Positions 16,848 to 25,318 are shown, numbered from the stretch's first letter. The stretch is 64,000 nt of DNA from Flavobacteriales bacterium (GCA_025210295.1 JAOASC010000046.1:307149-371148); one strand, 5' to 3'. Made by a program: numbers and translations. Notes: generated by a model from the letters alone, not told the origin.

Positions 16848-17294
16848 ATGAAGTATCAAGAGAAACGAATATATCTAATTCAAATAAGCTCTCATCTAAC
16901 TGCGAGCTCAGCACGTGTTCTATTCAATTCAAGATTACCACTATGTAGAGAAAAAGTGCTGTTCGAGAAAGGTAAATGGAAACAACTGGCACAGAGCAAG
17001 ACATCGTATGTTATGATGCTGTGTACAAGTAAACTTCTGTCAGACATAGAAAATATACTTCAGTTCGTTGTCAAAACTTTTGATATCACATCCAACTTGG
17101 TAAATGAATCTGAATACGTTCTAGTGCCTAAAGTAATTTCTGATTTTGACTACGTCAGTTTTGAAAAAGCCTATTCTGAATTATATCTTCAAGAGGCTCC
17201 AGTTCAGTATGCTCAGAGGATGATTGATGTGCTTGGAGATAATTCGAGATACTTAGACCATCAAGTGGTATTAAATCATAAAAAGAAAAAATAA
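16848..17294 (+). CDS. Hypothetical protein
   Basis: 148 residues ending in a lysine-rich tail (NHKKKK). Starts directly after the preceding stop codon. No conserved motif, signal peptide or membrane helix is visible. As the last tightly linked gene of the run starting at 14622 it probably shares that operator-controlled transcript. An 85 bp gap follows before the next gene. Confidence 0.6.
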   Translation: MKYQEKRIYLIQISSHLTASSARVLFNSRLPLCREKVLFEKGKWKQLAQSKTSYVMMLCTSKLLSDIENILQFVVKTFDITSNLVNESEYVLVPKVISDFDYVSFEKAYSELYLQEAPVQYAQRMIDVLGDNSRYLDHQVVLNHKKKK

Positions 17295-17379
17295 TTTCAA
17301 ATAAAGGTGGCGAACGATTTAGATACAAGCCTGAGGGCAGCAACGATTCAGATACTGTCCTCTCTTTTATATATATCGC

Positions 17380-17679
17380 ATGTTATTAAATAATGAAATA
17401 ACCACCATTGTCAAGTCTGTATTAACCAGTGATTTCAGCCTCCAAGATTCACCGGTGACGTTTTATTCTAAAAATGGATTGAACTGGATTAAAATTTCAT
17501 TGGTTTATCAAAACGATGATACGGAAATTAGATACGCCTATAATGGTTATCTGAATAAAAAAGGACAGTTGACATCCAGAGATTGTCATGCCGAACGACA
17601 TCGTGTAATTTCAAACCGAATTTCTGAAGGATTAAATGAAAGTGAATTGGGTCAAAAAATAAATGCACACTTCTCTTAA
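17380..17679 (+). CDS. Hypothetical protein
   Basis: 99 residues. A beta-rich N-terminal half (SPVTFYSKNGLNWIKISLVY) is followed by a basic helix containing RDCHAERHRVISNRI. No family recognised. It lies 85 bp after the six-gene run and 154 bp before the solo recombinase, on the same strand. The coding call rests on length, an ATG start and collinearity with its neighbours, so confidence is moderate. Confidence 0.5.
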   Translation: MLLNNEITTIVKSVLTSDFSLQDSPVTFYSKNGLNWIKISLVYQNDDTEIRYAYNGYLNKKGQLTSRDCHAERHRVISNRISEGLNESELGQKINAHFS

Positions 17680-17738
17680 ATCCGAACATTTCTCAACCAC
17701 AACCAAGCGAAATCCTTACCCTATATAGATTCCCGTGT

Positions 17739-17833
17739 TTTCGCTATTTAGGCACGTCCTAAATAACGTTCGAAAATGAGATTTTCCTTGTATAAATGAA
17801 GATTAATCCGTTCCCTTTGACAAAATCTCATTT
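17739..17833 (+). repeat. Nested inverted repeats ending at the recombinase start codon
   Basis: TATTTAGG-CACGT-CCTAAATA (17745-17765) is flanked by TTTTCG on the left and CGAAAA on the right. A second pair, AAATGAGATTTT (17774-17785) and AAAATCTCATTT (17822-17833), has perfect 12-base arms and its right arm ends at the base before the ATG at 17834. The right hairpin would cover the ribosome-binding region; the left palindrome has the size of a Xer/dif-like or operator site. Confidence 0.6.
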
Positions 17834-18394
17834 ATGGCAAAAAAGAACATTTCAACTAAATCTGACTACATAGCTTTCGATAGGGCTCTTAATGTTGGAT
17901 TCAAACTTATCAAAGAAGAAAAGAAAGCAGTATTTGGCTTGTACATAATAATCTCATTGAATAGTGGATTAAGAATAGGAGATGTTCTTCGAATTCGATG
18001 GTCGGATTTACAAGGCGATAAGTTGATGCTTCAGGAACAAAAGACTAAAAAACATCGAACGATTCAGGTAAACGATAATATCAAAAAGGCTCTATCATAT
18101 TTTGAAGAACAGGGAGATGAACACATTTTCAAAAGTCAGAAAGGGTCTGTTTATAGTGTGCAGCAAATCAATAGACTATTAAAACAGGTTTTTGCTCGTG
18201 AAGCCAAATCACACAACATTTCATCACATTCTCTAAGAAAATCGATGGGGCGCAGAACATGGGAGGTGTATAACGAAAGTGAAAAAGCTCTGATATATCT
18301 ATCAGAGCTTTTTCAGCACTCTTCTACTTCCATAACGCGCAAGTATTTAGGTCTTCGTGATGAAGAACTTCAAGATGTTTACATGCGATTATAA
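17834..18394 (+). CDS. Solo-catalytic tyrosine recombinase
   Basis: 186 residues containing only the catalytic domain of the phage integrase family. The residues Arg47 (SGLRIGD), a Lys in the beta hairpin (QEQKTKKH), His132-x2-Arg135 (HSLRKS), His162 (QHSS) and nucleophile Tyr171 (TRKYLG) are all present, so it should be active. The N-terminal SAM-like core-binding domain of ordinary integrases is absent. It is separate from the 414-residue integrase at 36 kb, so the island has two recombinases. The inverted repeats directly upstream are candidate substrates or control elements. Its stop abuts the stop of the convergent gene. Confidence 0.85.
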   Translation: MAKKNISTKSDYIAFDRALNVGFKLIKEEKKAVFGLYIIISLNSGLRIGDVLRIRWSDLQGDKLMLQEQKTKKHRTIQVNDNIKKALSYFEEQGDEHIFKSQKGSVYSVQQINRLLKQVFAREAKSHNISSHSLRKSMGRRTWEVYNESEKALIYLSELFQHSSTSITRKYLGLRDEELQDVYMRL

Positions 18395-19126
18395 CTATCT
18401 ATCAGCTACGCATACACTGTTTTTAACTTCATCAATATAGTTGTCATCAATCTTCTGCACTTGAAATGCATATCCTGCTTCTGTAAATTCTAGAGTTTGC
18501 TGAATAAGCTTTTCTTCGCTCCAACAAGCAGCTCCTAAATCATCTTGCAAATCATCAAATAAAGGAATGCATTTGACAAGATATTGGTAGCCCCAATTAT
18601 TTACTTCGAGGGTAAAATCGCAAATACAGCTTTTAGTTCCATCCCAGATTAGATTTGGGTTTTCTTCTGTCTTTTTGAACTCTTTCTTAGGTCTAAGGTG
18701 ACTTGTCTCTTTTTTAAGAAGTTCCATGAATTCTTCGTCTTCACCGATTCGACATTCTAAATTGAATAGAACTTCTTTCATATACTCAGCATCCTCATCC
18801 GATTCATAATCATAACAATACTCACTTTCAGCTTTTACGCTGATTGATTCATTAATAATATCATATTCAACACGCACGTATGCGTTCTCATGGTATACAG
18901 GAAAGCCATCTTCACAATATTCACCTTTATCAGCGACCATTTCGGAACTAAATCTAATCTCTTGGTTTACTTTATCATATTCGGGTTCGAAACTATAATA
19001 ATAGTAAGTATCAGGAAATCTTTTGTTTTCATTTGTAAGGTCTCCTTCCTCTCTCACACCTTCTACGTGATTCACAATATTTTTTTCTAAAAAGTCTTGT
19101 AGTTTACTTAAATTTTCTGTTTTCAT
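18395..19126 (-). CDS. Hypothetical acidic protein
   Basis: 243 residues from Met at 19126 (MKTENLSK), which leaves a 23 bp overlap with the gene upstream; an ATG at 19144 gives a longer overlap. The protein is very acidic, with runs such as YDYESDEDAEY. No signal peptide, membrane segment or known motif. The acidic character would suit a DNA-mimic or an RNA-interacting partner, but nothing in the sequence shows this. It ends base-to-base against the convergent recombinase. Confidence 0.6.
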   Translation of the reverse strand: MKTENLSKLQDFLEKNIVNHVEGVREEGDLTNENKRFPDTYYYYSFEPEYDKVNQEIRFSSEMVADKGEYCEDGFPVYHENAYVRVEYDIINESISVKAESEYCYDYESDEDAEYMKEVLFNLECRIGEDEEFMELLKKETSHLRPKKEFKKTEENPNLIWDGTKSCICDFTLEVNNWGYQYLVKCIPLFDDLQDDLGAACWSEEKLIQQTLEFTEAGYAFQVQKIDDNYIDEVKNSVCVADR

Positions 19127-19451
19127 TTTTTCTTGTTTTAACAATTAATAATTCGTCAATTTTTCGTTCTCTTCGTGCTGCTTTACTGTATTTGTCTTTT
19201 AGTTCTTGAATCGAGTACAGTTTCATTTTTGGAGCACTTTTGTAATAAGGATTGTCAACAGCTACGTAAGACAATGCTTTGAAGTCTTTATCTGTCAAAT
19301 TGTATTCAGATTTTGCACGAGATTTTGTAATCGTGTAATTCTTTAATCGATACTCACAGATGATTTCAAGAGCATTGTCATAACGCTTAATTTTTAGCTG
19401 TTTTTCAACCAATTTTACTTTTGCTAATCGAGTTGATTCTTTTAGATTCAT
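19104..19451 (-). CDS. XPA-C-like small basic protein
   Basis: 115 residues from Met at 19451, which starts 4 bp after the upstream stop; an ATG at 19481 would overlap that gene by 26 bp. Very basic. The central part (TKSRAKSEYNLTDKDFKAL, then NPYYKSAPKMKLY) resembles the C-terminal domain of eukaryotic XPA (TxxxAKxxYxLxxxDL... NPhxxx...MKLY), which binds DNA or protein partners in excision repair. The N-terminal XPA zinc finger is absent. It is likely a nucleic-acid-binding protein; the relationship is by eye. It lies in a three-gene minus-strand run. Confidence 0.6.
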   Translation of the reverse strand: MNLKESTRLAKVKLVEKQLKIKRYDNALEIICEYRLKNYTITKSRAKSEYNLTDKDFKALSYVAVDNPYYKSAPKMKLYSIQELKDKYSKAARRERKIDELLIVKTRKNENRKFK

Positions 19452-19455
19452 CGTC

Positions 19456-19827
19456 TTAGGCAACAAGGATTTGGCTACCAAATCCTTTCATCAAATCTAG
19501 AGGGACATCATAAAAGCTTACTCTTCCGTGATTGTTCACGAAAATCACGGAAAGAAAACCAGGTACATTATGACTTTTAACCCAATCGATAATTGGTTTT
19601 TTGTCATTCTTGCTCATTCCTTTGGATTGATGAAATTGTTTCAGGTTATACAGTCCAACTCTTGCATTTTTTGCTCCATCTGGTGATACTAGAATGAAGT
19701 CAATCTTCTCTTCTTCTTCGTCAATCACTTTTGCAATCTGAAGAATGAATTCATTAATCCAAGCCTTTTGTAAAAGCTTTCCTCTTTCATTATTTGTAAA
19801 TACCGTTTCGTTATTCATAATTTTCAT
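19456..19827 (-). CDS. Hypothetical protein
   Basis: 123 residues; Met4 at 19818 is an alternative start. Mixed alpha/beta sequence with FLSVIFVNNHGRVSFYDVPL near the C-terminus. No signal peptide, membrane helix or recognised family. First gene of the minus-strand trio with the XPA-C-like and acidic proteins. Upstream lies the hairpin-rich 442 bp segment, which may hold its promoter. Confidence 0.6.
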   Translation of the reverse strand: MKIMNNETVFTNNERGKLLQKAWINEFILQIAKVIDEEEEKIDFILVSPDGAKNARVGLYNLKQFHQSKGMSKNDKKPIIDWVKSHNVPGFLSVIFVNNHGRVSFYDVPLDLMKGFGSQILVA

Positions 19828-20269
19828 TTTTAAGGTTATTTATTTGTCTCAAATCAGGACATAGAAGTGGCTGTACGAGTAATTTTTATCATTCGTAAAA
19901 CAGACTATTTTCTGAAATAAGCTTTTGATTAATTCGACACGATTGTGTCTGTTGTCATTTTATAGACTTGACAAGTCTTCAATCTTTCTATTATGAAATT
20001 GAACAGATATTATTATCGGGTCTGAGCGACATACTTCAGATAAAATTTGCCTCAACAATACAGCTTTTATCTTCTGAAATATGCTTTCGCAATTTGTTAT
20101 TATTATTTTTTTATTCATGTCTAAATTTGTTTCAATTCAACAATACAAATTTAGACATGATTCAGCCTCAATCCAGACATAAAACGCTGTTATACAGCCT
20201 TATGCGCTTTTTACGCAAGGAAAGTGTCGTAAGAGAATGGATTTAGTTAAACTTACGACTAAATGTGTT
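19828..20269. other. Hairpin-rich 442 bp segment without a convincing gene
   Basis: The strongest element is a perfect 16-base inverted repeat, 20115-20130 with 20145-20160, loop 14. Others are AACAGAC/GTCTGTT (19899-19905, 19947-19953), GACAC-GATT-GTGTC (19936-19949), AGACTTG-A-CAAGTCT (19964-19978), GCTGT-TAT-ACAGC (20186-20198) and GTCGTAAG/CTTACGAC (20226-20233, 20252-20259). A near-repeat TCTGAAATA(A/T)GCTTT occurs near 19911 and 20073. The density suggests a structured RNA or a replication or transfer origin; neither is proven. A 92-codon plus-strand frame here (19968-20246) looks spurious. Confidence 0.5.
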
Positions 20270-20767
20270 TTAAGATGACTTATTCTTCTTTTGTGCTCCA
20301 GGTCTAGGCTTGATTAATTGTAAAAGTTGATGAACACCTTTTTCAGAGAAATAGTATTTTGTTCCACCTGCTGGCAACTTCTTACCTATACAATCGACAT
20401 CTCCGTCAGCGGCTCTTTTTCTTATAGCCGTTCTACTCTCTAGGTCTGTCATATCCACAACATCACCAATGGTGTATTTATATTCAACTTCTTCGATTCT
20501 ATTTAAATCTTTCATGAAAGTTGGAGAGTATTTTTCCATTCTAGCAAATACTGTTACATATTCTTTCAATAGAAGCTCATAACGTCTCATAAGACTTTCA
20601 AAGACTTGTGGGTTCCCGGCTACATTCGATACGTCTTCAATAAAGTCACGAACGGCTTGATTGGCGTCTTTGTCTGAATGTGCTTTACTTTTATACTTAC
20701 GAAGAAAGTATTGGTTAAATGCTTTGGTAAATGCATCCATATCCATTCTAGTTCTTTCCTTGCTCAT
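20270..20767 (-). CDS. Hypothetical protein with C-terminal HTH-like region
   Basis: 165 residues, basic. The C-terminal half (YTIGDVVDMTDLESRTAIRK, then a glycine-containing turn and GGTKYYFSEKGVHQLL) has the pattern of a MerR/excisionase-like winged helix, where a short DNA-binding helix is followed by a wing. The N-terminal half is helical. It is divergent from the XRE gene at 20917, and the 149 bp between holds operator copy 2, so its transcription may be controlled by the same site. A role as regulator or accessory DNA-binding protein is an inference. Confidence 0.6.
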   Translation of the reverse strand: MSKERTRMDMDAFTKAFNQYFLRKYKSKAHSDKDANQAVRDFIEDVSNVAGNPQVFESLMRRYELLLKEYVTVFARMEKYSPTFMKDLNRIEEVEYKYTIGDVVDMTDLESRTAIRKRAADGDVDCIGKKLPAGGTKYYFSEKGVHQLLQLIKPRPGAQKKNKSS

Positions 20768-20852
20768 GATAATTCTTTTCGGAAAACTACCAATTCGTCT
20801 TGAATAAAACCAGAAATATTAGTTTTTTATATCAAAGGAAGTCATTAAAATA

Positions 20853-20871
20853 TATCAAATAATACTTGATA
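20853..20871. promoter_or_regulatory. Palindromic operator, copy 2
   Basis: TATCAAATAATACTTGATA, extended to 11-base arms (20848-20858, 20866-20876). It lies 45 bp before the XRE gene that heads the R-M operon, and reversed it matches the site at 14598-14616 at 18 of 19 bases. A further half-site TATCAA is at 20830-20835. Confidence 0.7.
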
Positions 20872-20916
20872 TATTTATAATTAAAACTTAGATTTAACGC
20901 TAACAAAAATAGATAG

Positions 20917-21132
20917 ATGAAGCTAAATAAAATCAAAACTATTCTTGAAGAATCTGGACGTAAGCAAACGTATATAGCTGATAAGCTAGGCATGTCCTAC
21001 CAACAGATAAATGAATGGTGTAATAATAAGCGTCAACCATCTTTAGAAAACCTCTACAAGATTGCTGAGATACTTGATGTAGAGGTACAAGATTTATTAA
21101 TTGATAAGAAAGAAATTGAGCCGGATGAATAG
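20917..21132 (+). CDS. XRE-family regulator of the R-M operon
   Basis: 71 residues, almost entirely a HTH_3 domain: TYIADKLGMSYQQINEWCNN with KRQPSLENLYKIAEILDVEV. It resembles the controller (C) proteins and small XRE repressors that delay restriction gene expression. It overlaps the hsdM start by 8 bp, so the two are translated together. The palindrome at 20853-20871 is the likely operator for autoregulation. The same operator at 14598-14616 suggests it may also act on the left-half cassette. Confidence 0.88.
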   Translation: MKLNKIKTILEESGRKQTYIADKLGMSYQQINEWCNNKRQPSLENLYKIAEILDVEVQDLLIDKKEIEPDE

Positions 21133-22843
21133 CGTAAAAGAATCAGCGAATTTCCTGTGGTCTATTGCTGACCTGCTTAGAGGTGACTATAAACAAAGTG
21201 ACTATGGAAAAGTCATTCTACCGCTTACTGTGATAAGGCGACTAGATTGTGTGTTAGAAGAATCTAAAGAAAAGGTGTTGAAGAAGTTCGAGCAAGTGAA
21301 AAGCATGAACGTTCAAAACCTAGACCCGATTCTTAACAAGACCGCTGGCTATAACTTTCACAACAGAAGCAAGTTTGATTTTGATAAGCTGGTGGCTGAC
21401 CCTAACAATGTTGCCGACAACTTAAGAAATTATATCAATGGATTTTCTGAAGATGCTAGAGAGATAATTGAACAGTTTGAGTTCGATAATCAAATTACCA
21501 AACTAGATGACAATAATCTTCTGTTCTTGGTTTTAAAGCGTTTTCAAGAAGCAGACCTTCATCCGAACAAAATCTCCAGCATGGAGATGGGGTACATGTT
21601 TGAAGAATTAATAAGAAAGTTCGCTGAAATTTCTAATGAAACTGCTGGGGAGCATTTTACACCGAGAGAAGTAATTAAACTAATGGTTAATCTTCTCTTC
21701 ATGGATGACAGAGAGACGTTAACCAAGAAAGGAATTGTAAAGACAATATTCGATTGCTGTGCCGGAACTGGCGGTATGCTCTCTGTAGCTGAAGAATATT
21801 TGCAGGAATTAAACCCTGATGCACGTCTTGAAGTTTTTGGACAAGAATTAAATCCTGAGTCCTACGCTATCTGTAAATCGGACATGCTAATAAAAGGTCA
21901 AAACCCAACTAACATCAAGAAAGGGAACAGTATTTCAGATGACCAATTCGAGAATGAGAAGTTTGATTACCTGATAACCAATCCGCCTTTTGGTGTGAAA
22001 TGGAAAAAGATAGAGAAGAAAGTAAAAGAGGAACATGAATCTCTTGGACATGGCGGACGATTTGGAGCTGGATTACCTTCTGTTAGTGACGGTTCATTTT
22101 TGTTTTTAATGAGTTTGATGAGCAAGATGAAGCCAGAAGGTTCTCGATTAGCTATTGTGTTTAACGGCTCTCCTTTATTCTCTGGCTCTCCTAGTAGTAA
22201 GAAGAATGAAAGTAGCATTCGCCAATGGATTATTGAAAACGACCTCTTAGAATCGATTATAGCTCTTCCTAATCAACTTTTCTATAACACAGGTATTAGC
22301 ACATACATTTGGATTATTTGCAACCACAAGCCAAAGAATAGAAAAGGTAAAGTTCAATTGATTAATGCAGTTGACTTTTATAAGAAAATGAGTAAGTCGT
22401 TAGGTGACAAACGTAACGAGCTTTCAGATGACCACATCAAAGAAATAACAAGTTTATACGGTGAGTTCAAAGAATCAAAACACGTTAAGATATTTGACAA
22501 TGCTGATTTCGGATATTCTAAGGTAACCGTAGAACGTCCCGACAGAGATGACAAAGGAAATATTGTTACAGATAAAAAAGGAAATCCTAAGCCAAACTCA
22601 AGTTTACGTGATTCTGAGAATATTCCGTTGACTGAGGATATTCAAGAGTATATGGAGAGAGAAGTACTTCCTCATGTCCCTGATGCTTGGATAGATGAAA
22701 AGAAAACGAATATTGGATATGAAATCAACTTTACAAAGTATTTCTATGAATACAAGCCGCTACGTTCTTTAGATGAAATTAGAGCCGATATATTGGCACT
22801 TGAAGAGGAAACAGATGGATTGATAAAAGAAGTGATTTCGTGA
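21125..22843 (+). CDS. hsdM: Type I restriction-modification DNA methyltransferase subunit
   Basis: 573 residues. Modification subunit that methylates adenine as part of an M2S trimer. The N-terminal HsdM_N helical domain (SANFLWSIADLLRGDY) is followed by the N6_Mtase domain: GEHFTPREVIKLM just before SAM motif I FDCCAGTGGM (209-218), and catalytic motif IV NPPF at 286-289. The start at 21125 (MNSVKESANF) overlaps the XRE stop by 8 bp; an upstream ATG at 21101 adds nothing typical. It is the first enzyme gene of an operon ending in hsdR at 31278. Confidence 0.95.
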   Translation: MNSVKESANFLWSIADLLRGDYKQSDYGKVILPLTVIRRLDCVLEESKEKVLKKFEQVKSMNVQNLDPILNKTAGYNFHNRSKFDFDKLVADPNNVADNLRNYINGFSEDAREIIEQFEFDNQITKLDDNNLLFLVLKRFQEADLHPNKISSMEMGYMFEELIRKFAEISNETAGEHFTPREVIKLMVNLLFMDDRETLTKKGIVKTIFDCCAGTGGMLSVAEEYLQELNPDARLEVFGQELNPESYAICKSDMLIKGQNPTNIKKGNSISDDQFENEKFDYLITNPPFGVKWKKIEKKVKEEHESLGHGGRFGAGLPSVSDGSFLFLMSLMSKMKPEGSRLAIVFNGSPLFSGSPSSKKNESSIRQWIIENDLLESIIALPNQLFYNTGISTYIWIICNHKPKNRKGKVQLINAVDFYKKMSKSLGDKRNELSDDHIKEITSLYGEFKESKHVKIFDNADFGYSKVTVERPDRDDKGNIVTDKKGNPKPNSSLRDSENIPLTEDIQEYMEREVLPHVPDAWIDEKKTNIGYEINFTKYFYEYKPLRSLDEIRADILALEEETDGLIKEVIS

Positions 22844-24045
22844 TGATGGATTTTAGCTGGCTTAATCAATTGATTGATGATTTACCGAAGAAATCGGTTC
22901 TTCGGAAAAACCTGATTGATATCGCTGGATATCCCTCATGGGAAAATGTAAACAGCAATCTACTTGCTTTCTACTTCGATAAAGAGGAAGAGCATGGCTT
23001 TGGCAGTTTGTTTATTGACAGCCTATTGGACTTGGTGGATGTTGAATTAAGTCCAAGTTTTGGTCAGACTGAATTTCAAGTTGCAAGAGAGGTTCGAACA
23101 AGAAAGGGCAAACGAATTGATATTGTAATTAGCCAATACTCAGAAGAAGAAACACAAGAAGAGGAATCAAAGTCAATACCTAGCTGGGCTCTGATTATTG
23201 AGAATAAGGTAAATCATTCTCTTAATAATGATTTGAGTGATTACTGGAGTTCTACTATAGCTGAAGAGAGGCTGGGAATAGTATTATCCAAATACGATTC
23301 TGATTTCAATGAAAAGGAGCAAACCAAACTTCAAGGAAAGAAAATTGAATACCGTCATGTTTCGCACCGTGATTTGATTAATAAGGTTCAAGAAAAAATG
23401 CACCAATGTTTCTTGGATTCTGATGATAGGCACTTACTCTACCTGAAAGAGTTTATTGCCAACACCAACAACTATTATAATTCAGAAAACATGAATAAAG
23501 ACAATGAGATAATTCTCAAACAATTTCATGAGAACAAAAAGAACATTCAAGCCTTTAAAAAGCAAGACAGAGAGTTATTGAAGTTTGTGTCAAAGGTTGT
23601 TTTTGATAATATGGAAGCAAACTTATTTACTCCGAACTCCACGTCCGTAACTAAAGGAAAACACTGTTACCCTAAGCCGAATTGTGTTTTAGATGAAAAA
23701 GTGTTTAGGTTTTATGTTGATATCGATTCCTTGCGTTATTCAAATATGTTCACAGCCTATTTAGAATTATACGACAAGAAGAACACCAAATACGGAAGTA
23801 AACTCAAATCTGCATTAACCGAATTGAAGGTTTTTACTGATTATATCAAACCAGGCACTGGTGGAAATGATAAAGCAACTTATCATCATATCTATGAGCT
23901 TCGGATTCCATTAGAAGATTTTGATGAAAACCAAAACTACAAGCAAGCCTTTGAAAATGCTTTGAACGAACACTTTTGGTTGCATCAAAATGCATTTTTA
24001 AAAACCATTCAAAATGAGTTGAATAAAATAATCGTAGCCTCATGA
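22843..24045 (+). CDS. PD-(D/E)XK nuclease superfamily protein embedded in the R-M operon
   Basis: 401 residues. A nuclease core is visible: Asp93 in RIDIVIS and Glu120-x-Lys122 in ALIIENKVNH. This is the D-x(n)-ExK pattern of the PD-(D/E)XK fold, and the layout resembles the PD-(D/E)XK nuclease superfamily often annotated in defence islands. The C-terminal half, about 200-400, is not recognised. The ATG at 22843 overlaps the hsdM stop (TGATG) and is preferred to the GTG at 22840. It overlaps hsdS by four bases. The tight packing between hsdM and hsdS indicates a functional link with the type I system. Confidence 0.8.
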   Translation: MMDFSWLNQLIDDLPKKSVLRKNLIDIAGYPSWENVNSNLLAFYFDKEEEHGFGSLFIDSLLDLVDVELSPSFGQTEFQVAREVRTRKGKRIDIVISQYSEEETQEEESKSIPSWALIIENKVNHSLNNDLSDYWSSTIAEERLGIVLSKYDSDFNEKEQTKLQGKKIEYRHVSHRDLINKVQEKMHQCFLDSDDRHLLYLKEFIANTNNYYNSENMNKDNEIILKQFHENKKNIQAFKKQDRELLKFVSKVVFDNMEANLFTPNSTSVTKGKHCYPKPNCVLDEKVFRFYVDIDSLRYSNMFTAYLELYDKKNTKYGSKLKSALTELKVFTDYIKPGTGGNDKATYHHIYELRIPLEDFDENQNYKQAFENALNEHFWLHQNAFLKTIQNELNKIIVAS

Positions 24046-25316
24046 TGAAGAAATATGAGTCATATAAAGATTCCGGCACATTGTGGTTAGGTAAAGTTCC
24101 AGAACATTGGGAAAGTCATAGAATAGATTGGATTTCTAAAATTGTCAGAGGAAACACTGGGTTTAAAAAAGATGAACTCCTTGATAATGGCGATTATGTG
24201 GCTTTACAGTATGGTAAAACATACAAAGTAGATATTGTAGATGACAAGTTTAACTATTATGTTAACGAGGAGTTTTATAAACAAAGTCAGGTAGTTTCAA
24301 GAGGTGACACCATTCTAATCTCAACATCTGAAACAATTGAAGATTTGGGTCATACATGCTATTATGACAAAGAGCAAACTGGTCTAATTGGAGGAGAACA
24401 AATTCTTTTAAAGCCAAATGAAGATTCGTTGAATGGCAAGTATCTCTATCGCTATGCACAATGTTTTTCTGTTGAGTCCAAAAAATATGCAAAAGGATTA
24501 AAAGTTTTCAGGTTTAACACGAACGACCTTAAAAACATATTTCTTGCTATTCCTCCAATTGAGGAACAAACGAAAATAGCCAATTACCTCGACTACAAAA
24601 CCACCCAATTGGACAATCTCATCAATAAGAAAGAGAAGCTGATAGAGTTACTAAAAGAGGAACGCACAGCGATGATTAGTCAGGCTGTTACCAAAGGTCT
24701 AGATAAAAGTGCACCAAAGAAGGATTCAGGTATTGAGTGGTTAGGAGAAATTCCAGAACATTGGAGTTTAATTAGGATGAGATATCTGTGTGATATTGGC
24801 ACCGGTGACAAAGACACAGAGAACAGAGAAGAAGATGGAGCATACCCTTTCTTTGTTAGGTCACAAACAGTTGAAAGAATATCTACATATACCTTCGATG
24901 GTGAAGCGATATTAACTGCTGGAGATGGTGTTGGAGTATGTAAAGTTTGGCACTATATAGATGGGAAGTTTGACTACCATCAACGAGTTTACAGGATGAG
25001 TGATTTTACTGATGTCATGGGTAAGTATATGTTCTATTATTTGAAGTATAATTTTGTAAAAGAGGTAAAAAAACTATCAGCTAAATCAACTGTGGATTCG
25101 CTGCGAAGACCTATGTTTCAAAACTTTAGAATTGCGTTTGGTTCTATCGAAGAACAAAGAAAAATTGTAAATCATATCGAAAAACAGGAGATACGAATAG
25201 ATACCTTGATTTCTAGGTACGAAAAAGAAATTGAGTTGATTAAGGAATACAAAGCCTCTTTAATAACCGAGGTGGTAACAGGCAAAGTAGATGTCAGAAA
25301 CGAGAGCTTAAATTAA
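24042..25316 (+). CDS. hsdS: Type I restriction-modification specificity subunit
   Basis: 424 residues with two target-recognition domains. Each half begins with the same motif: DSGTLWLGKVPEHWE near residue 7 and DSGIEWLGEIPEHWS near 227. Each ends in a conserved helix with PPIEEQTKIANYLD or SIEEQRKIVNHIE that pairs with HsdM. The subunit determines which bipartite DNA sequence is methylated and cut. ATGA overlap with the previous gene. The target sequence cannot be read from the protein. Confidence 0.95.
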   Translation: MMKKYESYKDSGTLWLGKVPEHWESHRIDWISKIVRGNTGFKKDELLDNGDYVALQYGKTYKVDIVDDKFNYYVNEEFYKQSQVVSRGDTILISTSETIEDLGHTCYYDKEQTGLIGGEQILLKPNEDSLNGKYLYRYAQCFSVESKKYAKGLKVFRFNTNDLKNIFLAIPPIEEQTKIANYLDYKTTQLDNLINKKEKLIELLKEERTAMISQAVTKGLDKSAPKKDSGIEWLGEIPEHWSLIRMRYLCDIGTGDKDTENREEDGAYPFFVRSQTVERISTYTFDGEAILTAGDGVGVCKVWHYIDGKFDYHQRVYRMSDFTDVMGKYMFYYLKYNFVKEVKKLSAKSTVDSLRRPMFQNFRIAFGSIEEQRKIVNHIEKQEIRIDTLISRYEKEIELIKEYKASLITEVVTGKVDVRNESLN

Positions 25317-25318
25317 TT

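Noticed and set aside
19968..20246. Plus-strand open frame of 92 codons in the hairpin-rich segment
   Set aside because: No ribosome-binding context, unusual composition, and it runs through the perfect 16-base inverted repeat; more likely a chance frame.
20115..20259. Possible retron non-coding RNA
   Set aside because: No reverse transcriptase gene anywhere in the island.
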